In this document: positions 1 to 7,734 of the stretch, in pieces
Layout: the number at the start of each line of letters is the position of its first letter
Numbering within the stretch: the first letter of the stretch is position 1
NCBI GenBank assembly: GCA_902767355.1
Contig: CACXHG010000166.1
Location: forward strand, 1-12,791
From: an uncultured Bacteroidia bacterium
GTDB taxonomy: Bacteria; Bacteroidota; Bacteroidia; Bacteroidales; UBA932
Direction: 5' to 3'
DNA length: 12,791 bases
Notes under the pieces: generated by a model
The model's database searches: none
The model's input: only the letters and a program-made list of their open reading frames with translations
Told to the model about the DNA's origin: nothing
Made by a program: the position numbers and the translations under genes

Positions 1-507
1 GAATGCGGACACGACGTGGTTATCCTGCTGGATTCCATCACCCGTCTCGCCCGCGCCTATAACACCGTGCAGCCCGCTTCCGGCAAGGTCCTTTCCGGCG
101 GTGTGGATGCCAACGCCCTGCACAAGCCCAAGCGCTTCTTCGGAGCGGCCCGCAACATAGAGAACGGCGGTTCGCTCACTATACTGGCAACGGCCCTGAC
201 CGAGACCGGCTCCAAGATGGACGACGTGATTTTCGAGGAATTCAAGGGTACCGGCAACCTGGAGCTGCAGCTGGACCGCAAGCTCAGCAACAAGCGCATT
301 TTCCCTGCAGTGGACGTCACGCTGTCCAGCACCCGCCGCGACGACCTGCTCTACAATCCGGACCACATCAACCGCATCTGGATCCTGCGCAGATATCTGT
401 CGGACATGAACTCCGTGGAGGCCATGGAGTTTATGAAGTCCCGCCTGGAACGCACCAAGGACAACGAGGAGTTCCTGTTTACAATGCAGTCGGACGCAAT
501 GGCTTAG
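1..507 (+). CDS. rho: Transcription termination factor Rho, C-terminal part (5' end outside window)
   Basis: The frame is open from base 1 and ends at TAG 505-507, giving 168 residues of the RecA-type ATPase/helicase domain of Rho, the hexameric RNA translocase that ends transcription. Visible in order (fragment numbering): Walker B strand VVILLDS (6-12); the Q-loop region around SGGVDANALH (32-41), which contacts RNA in the central channel; the R-loop FKGTGN (81-86); and SSTRRDDLL (109-117), whose Arg112 aligns with the E. coli arginine finger R366. The C-terminal helix ends FTMQSDAMA. The N-terminal RNA-binding domain and P-loop lie upstream of the window. A GTG at base 16 is internal and is not the start. 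The stop overlaps the stop of the converging tamB by 4 nt, and a good intrinsic terminator lies 25 bp further on, inside tamB. Identity is secure. Confidence 0.97.
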   Translation, partial: ECGHDVVILLDSITRLARAYNTVQPASGKVLSGGVDANALHKPKRFFGAARNIENGGSLTILATALTETGSKMDDVIFEEFKGTGNLELQLDRKLSNKRIFPAVDVTLSSTRRDDLLYNPDHINRIWILRRYLSDMNSVEAMEFMKSRLERTKDNEEFLFTMQSDAMA

Positions 508-3500
508 TCCTTGCCCGGCTTGGCTTCGGAAGAAGGTGTTCCGCTCTGTTGCGGGGCACCTTTTCTGTTTGCGGAGCGGCTTTTCTTGCGGAAGAGGTCT
601 TTGAAGTTGTTGAATTCCTGACGGTAGGAGATGCCGGCCCCGTTTCGCTGGGTCTGGTCAAGATAGTTGCTGTATTCGTCTGCGGAGTGGGAGAAGAGTT
701 TTAGACGGGTGCGGCCGCGGCGGTCCAGCTTGACTTCCACGTCCACGTCGCCCACGATGTCGTCGCGGTTGCTGGTCAGGTAGCGGCGGTTGCCTATATT
801 GCCGTTCACGCTCACGCGGTTGTTGAGCAGCTGGGTGGAGACGGCCACGTCGAAAAGGTCCTGGCCGCTGCTGGTCGGCTGGTAGTTGAAGCCGAGGTCG
901 ATGGGGATGTCCAGCTGCTGGAGTATGCTGTTGAGCTGGCTGGACATGATCTCGGTGGCGTTGAAGTAAGAGACCGAGGTGTTGTTCACGATGCCGCTCT
1001 GCTCGTCGGGGATGAAGGACCCGGACAGTATCAGGGCCAGGAACTGGCGCATGCGCTTCTCCTCCGTGTTGAGGGTATTGTCTATCATGCCCTTGGTGGT
1101 GGGGTCCAGGTCGTCTATGTCTATATTGAAGCCGAGGCTCGGGTTGGCCAGGCGGTCGGTGATGCGTATGCCGCAGTTCACCGGCCTGCGCAGGGAGCCG
1201 TCGGTGTAGCCGGAGTAGAGCAGGGGGCTGATGGAGGCCTTGGTCTTGTAGGAGGCGGTCATGTCCAGCTCCGACTGCATGATGTCGCCGGTAAAGTGTA
1301 TGGAACTGCCTTCGTTGAGGGAGAAGTCGCGGGTCACGAGGCCCAGCAGGGCGAGGCGGTAGTCGCCCTCGCTCACGGTATAGTCGCCGGTGATGCCGAA
1401 GTTGTTGTCCTTGACGCTGATATTCACATTTCCGGAGCCTTGTACCCGCAGGGCGTCGCCGGCGTTGCTGTCCAGCTCCAGGTTGAGGGTGGCGTCTTCG
1501 GTGGCCCTTATTTTCACGAAGACATCCAGGGCGCTGCCGGAAGCTTTATCCTCGGTCTTGACCTTGACGCGGTTGAGGTTTATAAGGGAGTCTATGGTGC
1601 TCAGCCGCGCAGCCGGGCGGTTGTCCACGAAAGTGATCACCGAGGTCTGGGAGTTGGTGGCGTTGCCGATGGGAATGTTTACCACCGTGCCGGGCCGGGT
1701 GGCGGCGTCGATGTTGAGTTCCAACGCATTCAGGGGGCCGGTAATGGCCACGTTGCCGGCCGCATAGGCCTTGCCGTAGAAGGTCTCGTTGTCGCTGATG
1801 GTGGTGTTGAAGCCCAGCAGGTCGTTGGCCTTGATGCGGATGTCCAGGTTGAAGTCGTTGAAATGCTTGTGGGTGATCAGGCCTGTCATGGAGCCGGTGC
1901 CATGCTCCTCGTCTTTTATGTCAAAGCCGCGCAGGGTGATCCGCGGCCCGACCATATCTATATAGCCGTCAAGTATATACGGCACCTGGGTATAGACCAG
2001 CTTGGCGCCGAACTGCTCCAGGTGGCCGCCCTTGATCACTATGTCAGGGGCGGAGAGTTTGCCCGAAACATTGATGTCCGCAGTCAGCGTCCCGCTAATG
2101 TCGGTTGCCAGCGAAGAGATGAACGGCTCGATAAAGCCCAGACCGAACTTGTCGGCATTGACCGAGGCCTTCAGGCTGCCTCCCTCCGGCTTGTAGTAGC
2201 CGCTGGCGCGCAGCACGTGATTGCCGTCCAGAACGTTGTCGGCCATCAGGTTGACCCTCTGCAGGGTGTCGTCCCAGTTGCTTCTGACGGCGAGTCTCCC
2301 TATGGGCTTGTCGGCCAGGGAGAGGGAGTCGGCCACCAGGTCGGCGAATACGTCCGGCCGCGAGAATATGCTTATCACCTTGCCCTTGCCAGAGAGGCTG
2401 CCGGCCAGGTTGATGGGATTCTTCATGAACATGTTCACCAGCGCCAGGTCCAGATCCTTTATGTCAAACGAGCAGGTGTCGGTGGGGTTGGCGCTCAGGG
2501 TGCCGTCTATGTTCAGGCCCTGGTCCCTGTTGTAGAGATTGAAGCCGTTGATGGTGATGTTCTTGTCGGCATAATAGACCGACGAGGGGTCCATGTTCCA
2601 CTGCTGGCCGCCGGCGCGCAGGAAGGATTTGTCGAGATTGACGATCATCTTCTGCTTGCTCTGCTTCATGTCCGGGAAGGCCACGTCGGCCTTCAGGTGG
2701 CCGGTGTCCAGGGAGTCGGGGTCGTTGCAGAATTTTATGTCCACCTTGGCGTTGTTGTCTGCGCACAGGGCATCTACGGTGGCGTCAGCAAAGCGTATGT
2801 CCCCGATGCGTATCATCTGGGAGCCGAGCCTGGCATCGAGGCAATCCTTTTTGAAATCGACGTTGGCGTTCAGGTCCTGAACGAAGATGTTGTTGAATGC
2901 CAGCAGGTTGGATTTTATTTTGGCAGTCCCGGTGCTGTCTCCCTGCGATCTGAGGCTGATGGAGGTGCCGTTCTCGACATGGATTCCGGGGGCCAGATAG
3001 CCCAGCAGGTTCTTCAGGTCCAGGGCCTTGACGTTCAGGTCAAACTTGTCGCTGCCAAGCGAGGGAACCTTCTTCATGCGGGTGGCCAGGTTGTCCATCT
3101 TGCCGTTCAGGGCAAGGGCCTCTATCTGCGGGATGATGTCCGTCACAAAGGCGCTGCCGCGGTAGCGGGCCTGCAGCATGTCGCTGTTGACCCTGAGCAT
3201 ATAGCGGTCTTTGCCGTTGAGGGTGACCACCTCTATGTCGTCCAGGTCAAACTTGCCGTCGGGACTTTTGCAGCTGATGTCGGAGATGTTTATCTTGCCC
3301 ATCAGCCGCCCGTCGCCCGTCTGGGTCATGTCGGCCTCGGCGTTCAGCCGCACGGTGGACAGCTCGCGCTTGTCAAAGCCCAGGGCTGCCAGGTCGGCGT
3401 GGCCAAGCGAGAGTTTGGCGTGGTAGAGGCTGTTGCCGGAAGCGCTGCTGGGGGCAAGGATGGCCTGCAGCATGAATTTAAGGTTGGGGTCGGCGCTCAC

Positions 3501-4997
3501 GATGCGGCCCTCGAATTCGCCCTGCTTCCAGTTGCCGCTGCCGCTTATGTTACTGTAGGTGTAGCCGTTAAACTCAAACTTCGGGACGGAAATCTCGTCT
3601 ATGTAGTATTCCGTCTCCTCCGGCTTGTTGGCAAACATGCTGGACAGGGAAGCGTGGCATGAGGCTTTGCCAAGGTTCTTGTTCTGGAGAAACTGCCCCA
3701 GGTCGAAGTCCTTGACATCGGCAAAGCCGAGAATCTCGTAGCCCTTGCCGTATTCGCTGCGGCAGACTATATCTACCTTTCCGCCGCCTATCTTGCTGTT
3801 CACCGCGCCGTAGGCCACGAAGTCTTCGAAAAAGCCGTTCAGGGTTCCGGTGAAGGAGAACTGGGTGCCCGGCGCAAGTTTGCTGATGGACTGTTTGTTG
3901 AACTTGCTCTTGAACGGGGTGCACTGGTAGGCGATTTCGGCAATGTCGCGGGTGTTGGTGCGGCTGTTGTTGACTTTGATGGAGGCCATGGTGTTGCGGG
4001 CGTCGGGCAGGCCCACCAGGTGGGCGCCGATGTCCAGATAGGTCTCCCGTGTGCCGGACCACACTTTGAGCGATTCCGAGCGGATATCCGCCAGCGGGCC
4101 CTGCACGCGACCGTCCACATAGAGTTTCAGCTCCAGGAAAGAAGTGCTGTCGGCAAAAAACTGTATGGTGCGCAAATCCAGCAGGGCATCGTTGAGGGTG
4201 GCGTCTATGGCCACGCTGTCGGTGAAATGGCCCAAATCCGAGAAATCGTCGAAATACAGGTGGCCGTCCGGCATCTTGAGGTTGGAGATGTTGTCGTCCA
4301 GGTTAAAGTCCGAGATGTGCAGGCCGGTGGAGTCATAGGCTGCTTCGAACGACAGGGTCTTCAGATCCAGGCCGCTGCCGGCTTCCTTGAGCGAGATGTT
4401 GCGCACGTCCATCGAAGCGCTGCTGCCGTCGTATTTCAGATTGCGTATGTCCAGGTTGAGGCTGTCCACCGCCAGGTCGTTGAAGTCTATAAGGCGCGGG
4501 CTGCGGCTGCGGTCCACGTGCCTGCCCTCAGCCTTGTAGTTGACCACCCTGAAGTCCTCTATGGCAAGCCGCCCCAACTCGGCCTTCAGTTTGGGCAGGG
4601 CAAAGCTGCTGCTGTCGGCTGCGCTGCCGTCGTCGGTCTTTTCCTTAATCGGGAAGTTGGACGGGTAAACTGTCCCGTGCGAGAGCGAAAGCCGGTTGAC
4701 CTTGTAATTGCCGGTGAGAATGGACAGGGGGGAGATGGATACGGCGGCCCTCTGGCAGGTCACCAGGGTGTCGCGGCCGTCGGCCACAAAAACGTCGTCC
4801 AGGATAACTCTGTCGAAGAGGGCGAAGTGGAAACCTCCGACATTAATGTCCAGGCCGGTCTTCTCGCCTATGGTTTTCACCACTTTATTGCAGATCGCCT
4901 TCTGGACGGGCGGCAGTTGCAGCGCAGCCGCCGCTGCTATCAGCAGGACGACCAGGGCGGCTACAATCGCCAGTATCACTTTGACCCATCGTTTCAT
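504..4997 (-). CDS. tamB: TamB/DUF490-family translocation and assembly module protein
   Basis: A 1,497-residue protein of the TamB/AsmA-like superfamily, whose members span the periplasm as long beta-groove bridges and act in outer-membrane protein assembly and/or lipid transport. Residues about 7-29 form an uncleaved signal anchor after MKRW. The next segment (LDDVFVADGRDTL, then SISPLSILTGNYKVNRLSL) is the AsmA-like N-terminus typical of Bacteroidetes homologues. Long runs of alternating polar and hydrophobic beta strands fill the middle. The conserved TamB C-terminal domain covers roughly 1080-1470, with GDYTVSEGDYRLALLG near 1206 and EEKRMRQFLALILSGSF after 1300. The last about 35 residues are a basic, disordered tail. 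Length is normal for the phylum. The gene is transcribed divergently from gyrA and overlaps rho by 4 nt at its stop. The start at 4997 places the signal anchor correctly. A TamA/BamA partner is not in this window, and the exact cargo is unknown. Confidence 0.9.
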   Translation of the reverse strand: MKRWVKVILAIVAALVVLLIAAAAALQLPPVQKAICNKVVKTIGEKTGLDINVGGFHFALFDRVILDDVFVADGRDTLVTCQRAAVSISPLSILTGNYKVNRLSLSHGTVYPSNFPIKEKTDDGSAADSSSFALPKLKAELGRLAIEDFRVVNYKAEGRHVDRSRSPRLIDFNDLAVDSLNLDIRNLKYDGSSASMDVRNISLKEAGSGLDLKTLSFEAAYDSTGLHISDFNLDDNISNLKMPDGHLYFDDFSDLGHFTDSVAIDATLNDALLDLRTIQFFADSTSFLELKLYVDGRVQGPLADIRSESLKVWSGTRETYLDIGAHLVGLPDARNTMASIKVNNSRTNTRDIAEIAYQCTPFKSKFNKQSISKLAPGTQFSFTGTLNGFFEDFVAYGAVNSKIGGGKVDIVCRSEYGKGYEILGFADVKDFDLGQFLQNKNLGKASCHASLSSMFANKPEETEYYIDEISVPKFEFNGYTYSNISGSGNWKQGEFEGRIVSADPNLKFMLQAILAPSSASGNSLYHAKLSLGHADLAALGFDKRELSTVRLNAEADMTQTGDGRLMGKINISDISCKSPDGKFDLDDIEVVTLNGKDRYMLRVNSDMLQARYRGSAFVTDIIPQIEALALNGKMDNLATRMKKVPSLGSDKFDLNVKALDLKNLLGYLAPGIHVENGTSISLRSQGDSTGTAKIKSNLLAFNNIFVQDLNANVDFKKDCLDARLGSQMIRIGDIRFADATVDALCADNNAKVDIKFCNDPDSLDTGHLKADVAFPDMKQSKQKMIVNLDKSFLRAGGQQWNMDPSSVYYADKNITINGFNLYNRDQGLNIDGTLSANPTDTCSFDIKDLDLALVNMFMKNPINLAGSLSGKGKVISIFSRPDVFADLVADSLSLADKPIGRLAVRSNWDDTLQRVNLMADNVLDGNHVLRASGYYKPEGGSLKASVNADKFGLGFIEPFISSLATDISGTLTADINVSGKLSAPDIVIKGGHLEQFGAKLVYTQVPYILDGYIDMVGPRITLRGFDIKDEEHGTGSMTGLITHKHFNDFNLDIRIKANDLLGFNTTISDNETFYGKAYAAGNVAITGPLNALELNIDAATRPGTVVNIPIGNATNSQTSVITFVDNRPAARLSTIDSLINLNRVKVKTEDKASGSALDVFVKIRATEDATLNLELDSNAGDALRVQGSGNVNISVKDNNFGITGDYTVSEGDYRLALLGLVTRDFSLNEGSSIHFTGDIMQSELDMTASYKTKASISPLLYSGYTDGSLRRPVNCGIRITDRLANPSLGFNIDIDDLDPTTKGMIDNTLNTEEKRMRQFLALILSGSFIPDEQSGIVNNTSVSYFNATEIMSSQLNSILQQLDIPIDLGFNYQPTSSGQDLFDVAVSTQLLNNRVSVNGNIGNRRYLTSNRDDIVGDVDVEVKLDRRGRTRLKLFSHSADEYSNYLDQTQRNGAGISYRQEFNNFKDLFRKKSRSANRKGAPQQSGTPSSEAKPGKD
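533..570 (+). terminator. Intrinsic terminator of rho, embedded in the tamB coding sequence
   Basis: On the + strand, bases 533-544 pair with 551-562 to give a 12-bp stem (two G-U pairs) with a 6-nt loop, followed by TTTTCTGTTT (561-570). It begins 25 bp after the rho stop and so lies in the codons for tamB residues about 1479-1488, in a low-complexity tail. In the opposite direction the downstream strand is much less U-rich and termination would fall before the tamB stop. I therefore assign it to rho only. Found by eye; folding energy not computed. Confidence 0.65.
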
Positions 4998-5022
4998 AGA
5001 AGGCGCTAATGCTTTTAACCTA

Positions 5023-5053
5023 CAAAAATAATCAATGCTCGCAATAATACAAA
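5023..5053 (-). promoter_or_regulatory. Bacteroidetes-type promoter for tamB
   Basis: Read on the minus strand, TTTG (complement of 5050-5053) is followed by 19 nt and then TATTTTTG (complement of 5023-5030). This is an exact match to the Bacteroidetes primary sigma consensus of TTTG at -33 and TAnnTTTG at -7. Transcription would start near 5016, leaving a leader of about 20 nt before the tamB ATG at 4997. Confidence 0.65.
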
Positions 5054-5067
5054 GGCGATACTTTCAT

Positions 5068-5098
5068 TTTGCGGGCATCGAAAAAATGACTAAATTTA
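5068..5098 (+). promoter_or_regulatory. gyrA: Bacteroidetes-type promoter for gyrA
   Basis: TTTG (5068-5071), 19 nt, then TAAATTTA (5091-5098), which matches seven of eight positions of TAnnTTTG. The 19-nt spacer is the same as in the opposing tamB promoter, and the two -33 elements lie back to back 14 bp apart. The expected start near 5104 leaves a leader of about 45 nt containing a TTATAA doublet and a 15-bp direct repeat. Confidence 0.55.
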
Positions 5099-5118
5099 CG
5101 CCCTTATAAGTTATAATT

Positions 5119-5149
5119 CAGAGAAAGCATAAACCAGAGAAAGAATAAA
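5119..5149 (+). repeat. 15-bp direct repeat abutting the gyrA start codon
   Basis: CAGAGAAAGCATAAA (5119-5133) and CAGAGAAAGAATAAA (5135-5149) match at 14 of 15 positions with a 16-bp period. The last base of the second copy is the A of the gyrA ATG. The repeat lies in the predicted 5' leader. It is purine-rich and may aid ribosome access in the absence of a Shine-Dalgarno, or it may be a regulator site. Function is not shown by the sequence. Confidence 0.7.
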
Positions 5150-7698
5150 TGGAAGAAGAATTGGATGATATTCAGGGACGGATTATTCCGGTCAACATAG
5201 AGAGCGAGATGAAGAGCTCCTACATAGATTATTCTATGTCGGTTATTGTTTCACGTGCACTGCCCGATGTCCGGGACGGCATGAAGCCCGTACACCGCCG
5301 CGTGCTTTACGGCATGGACGGCCTCGGAGTCGGCTACAACGGCAGCACCAAAAAGTCAGCCCGTATCGTGGGCGACGTGCTCGGTAAGTACCACCCGCAC
5401 GGCGACAGCAGCGTTTACGACGCCATGGTGCGTCTGGCCCAGCCGTGGAGCATGCGCTACCCGCTGGTGTACGGCCAGGGTAACTTCGGCAGTATAGACG
5501 GCGACTCTCCGGCCGCCATGCGTTACACCGAGGCCAAGCTGGAGCGTCTGGCAGAAGACATCCTCGCCGATCTGGACAAGAATACTGTGGATTTCAGGCC
5601 CAACTTCGACGAGTCGCTCCCCGAGCCGGTGGTGCTTCCCGCAAAGGCCCCCGTGCTGCTGCTCAACGGCAGCAACGGTATCGCCGTGGGTATGGCCACC
5701 AATATGGCGCCCCACAACCTCACCGAGGTCTGCAACGCGGTATGCGCCTATATAGACGACCCTGAAATCACGGTAGAAGGCCTGATGGAGCACATCAAGG
5801 GTCCCGATTTCCCCACCGGCGGCATTATCCAGGGCCTGCAGGGCATCAAGGATGCCTTCGAGACCGGCCGCGGGCGCATCGTCATCCGCTCCAAGACAGA
5901 GATAGAGGTGTCCGACAGTGGTCGCGAGACCATCGTGATCAGCGAAATCCCCTACCAGGTGAACAAGCGCGAGATGATAGAGAAGATCGCGGAGCTGGTA
6001 GAGAACAAAAAGATAGAAGGTATCTCCTATATTAATGACGAGAGCGACCGCAAGGGTATGCGCGTCGTCATCAAGCTCAAGATGGGCGCCTCCAGCAACG
6101 TGGTGCTCAGCAATCTGTACAAATACACCCCCGTGCAGTCGAGCTTCTCGGTGAACAACATCGCCCTGGTCGACGGCAAGCCCAAGCTGCTGGGTCTGAA
6201 AGACCTGATCCACTATTTCGTGCGCCATCGCCACGAAGTTGTGGTACGCCGCGCCAAGTTCGACCTGGACAAGGCAGAAAAGCGCGCCCACATCCTGGAA
6301 GGCCTGCTCAAGGCCCTGGACATCATAGACCAGATAATCGCCCTGATACGCGCCTCCAAGACAGTTCAGGAGGCCCGTGACGGCCTTATGGAGCAGTTCG
6401 GCTTTACCCAGCCTCAGGCCGACGCCATCGTGGAGATGCGCCTGCGCCAGCTCACCGGTCTGGAGCGCGACAAGCTCCAGGCAGAGTATGACGAGCTGGA
6501 GAAACTCATCCACTACCTGCGCGACGTCCTTGCCGACGAAAAGCTGCAGCTGGGCATCATCAAAGACGAGATGCAGGAGCTTATCGCCAAATATGGCGAC
6601 GAGCGCCGCACCGAGATTTCTCCCACCGCCGACGACATCAATCCCGAGGATTTCTATGCCAACGAGGATGTGGTCATCACCATTTCCCACCTGGGCTACA
6701 TCAAGCGCACCCCGCTCAGCGAATACCGTACCCAGGCCCGCGGCGGCGTCGGGAGCAAGGGCAGCACGACCCGCGACGAAGACTTCATCGAGCACATCTA
6801 CGTGGCCAACAACCACTCCACGATGCTCTTCTTTACCGCGATGGGCCGCTGCTACTGGCTCAAGACCTACGAGATTCCGGAGGGCGTCAAGGCCTCCAAG
6901 GGCCGCGCCATCCAGAACGTGCTCAATATAGAGGCAGGCGACAGCGTCAAGGCCTATATAAATGTACGCAACCTCTCGGATGCCGACTTTGTGAACAACC
7001 ACTACGTGGTGATGGTCACCAAGAGCGGTATCTTCAAGAAGACTTCCCTCGAGGCTTATTCTCGCCCGCGCAGCAAGGGTGTCAACGCCATCGTCATCCG
7101 TGAGGGCGACGAGCTGCTCGAGGCCAAGCTCACCAACGGCGACAACTTCATTTCGCTGGCCAGCAAGCAGGGACGCCTGTGCACCTTCCACGAGAGCAAG
7201 GCCCGCGCCGTGGGCCGCACCAGCATCGGCGTGCGCGGTATGGACGTGGGCGACGACCTTTCGGAAAACGAGGTTATCGGCATGGTGTGCGTAGATGCCG
7301 GCCTGGACGAGAGCCAGCGTCCCCAGATACTGGTAGTCAGCGAGAACGGCTTCGGCAAGCGCAGCGACGTGATGGACTACCGCATCACCAACCGCGGCAG
7401 CAAGGGCGTAAAGACTTTGAACATGACTGAAAAGACTGGCGCGCTTATTGCTATCAAGGATGTTACGGACGACAACGACCTGATGATCATCAACCGCTCC
7501 GGCATCACCATCCGGATGGCGATAGACAGTCTGAGGGTGATGGGCCGCGCCACCCAGGGCGTCAAGCTGATCAACCTGCGCGAAGGCGATTCGATAGCTT
7601 CCGTCTGCGTGGTGCCCAAGAGCGAAGACGAGGCCCCCAAGGCAGAAGACGGGACGTCTGCAGAGGCCGGGCAGTCCGCAGAAAGCGCAAACGAATAG
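5149..7698 (+). CDS. gyrA: DNA gyrase subunit A
   Basis: An 849-residue type IIA topoisomerase subunit that breaks and rejoins DNA and, with GyrB, introduces negative supercoils. The N-terminal breakage-reunion domain carries the catalytic Arg125-Tyr126 pair in AAMRYTE. The quinolone-resistance region HPHGDSSVYD has Ser87 and Asp91 at the positions of E. coli Ser83 and Asp87, so it looks quinolone-susceptible. A coiled-coil arm and the DNA-wrapping beta-pinwheel follow. The pinwheel contains a GyrA box at residues 529-535 (QARGGVG), which argues for GyrA rather than ParC. The tail is acidic (DEAPKAEDG onwards). An in-frame TAA directly precedes the ATG, so no earlier start is possible. The gene lies 36 bp upstream of a TPR gene with no terminator between, so the two are likely cotranscribed. 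The GyrA box differs from the classic QRRGGKG at its second and sixth positions. Confidence 0.97.
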   Translation: MEEELDDIQGRIIPVNIESEMKSSYIDYSMSVIVSRALPDVRDGMKPVHRRVLYGMDGLGVGYNGSTKKSARIVGDVLGKYHPHGDSSVYDAMVRLAQPWSMRYPLVYGQGNFGSIDGDSPAAMRYTEAKLERLAEDILADLDKNTVDFRPNFDESLPEPVVLPAKAPVLLLNGSNGIAVGMATNMAPHNLTEVCNAVCAYIDDPEITVEGLMEHIKGPDFPTGGIIQGLQGIKDAFETGRGRIVIRSKTEIEVSDSGRETIVISEIPYQVNKREMIEKIAELVENKKIEGISYINDESDRKGMRVVIKLKMGASSNVVLSNLYKYTPVQSSFSVNNIALVDGKPKLLGLKDLIHYFVRHRHEVVVRRAKFDLDKAEKRAHILEGLLKALDIIDQIIALIRASKTVQEARDGLMEQFGFTQPQADAIVEMRLRQLTGLERDKLQAEYDELEKLIHYLRDVLADEKLQLGIIKDEMQELIAKYGDERRTEISPTADDINPEDFYANEDVVITISHLGYIKRTPLSEYRTQARGGVGSKGSTTRDEDFIEHIYVANNHSTMLFFTAMGRCYWLKTYEIPEGVKASKGRAIQNVLNIEAGDSVKAYINVRNLSDADFVNNHYVVMVTKSGIFKKTSLEAYSRPRSKGVNAIVIREGDELLEAKLTNGDNFISLASKQGRLCTFHESKARAVGRTSIGVRGMDVGDDLSENEVIGMVCVDAGLDESQRPQILVVSENGFGKRSDVMDYRITNRGSKGVKTLNMTEKTGALIAIKDVTDDNDLMIINRSGITIRMAIDSLRVMGRATQGVKLINLREGDSIASVCVVPKSEDEAPKAEDGTSAEAGQSAESANE

Positions 7699-7734
7699 GA
7701 ACAACGATAATAAACTACTTATAACCCAAAGATT

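Noticed and set aside
1296..3662. Open frame of 788 codons antisense to tamB
   Set aside because: It follows the codon phase of tamB in a GC-rich sequence, has a low-complexity composition rich in Val, Gly, Ala, Gln and His, and shows no recognisable domain. tamB itself is a clear family member.
4020..5009. Plus-strand open frame of 329 codons at the tamB 5' end
   Set aside because: It is antisense to the tamB signal anchor and N-terminal domain, with no domain of its own.
5149..7698. Assignment as ParC (topoisomerase IV) rather than GyrA
   Set aside because: The GyrA-box-like QARGGVG, the full pinwheel length and the overall similarity to Bacteroidetes GyrA favour gyrase A.
5356..7704. Open frame of 782 codons antisense to gyrA
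   Set aside because: A shadow of gyrA codon usage, with a His/Val/Ala-rich composition and no motif. gyrA is unambiguous.
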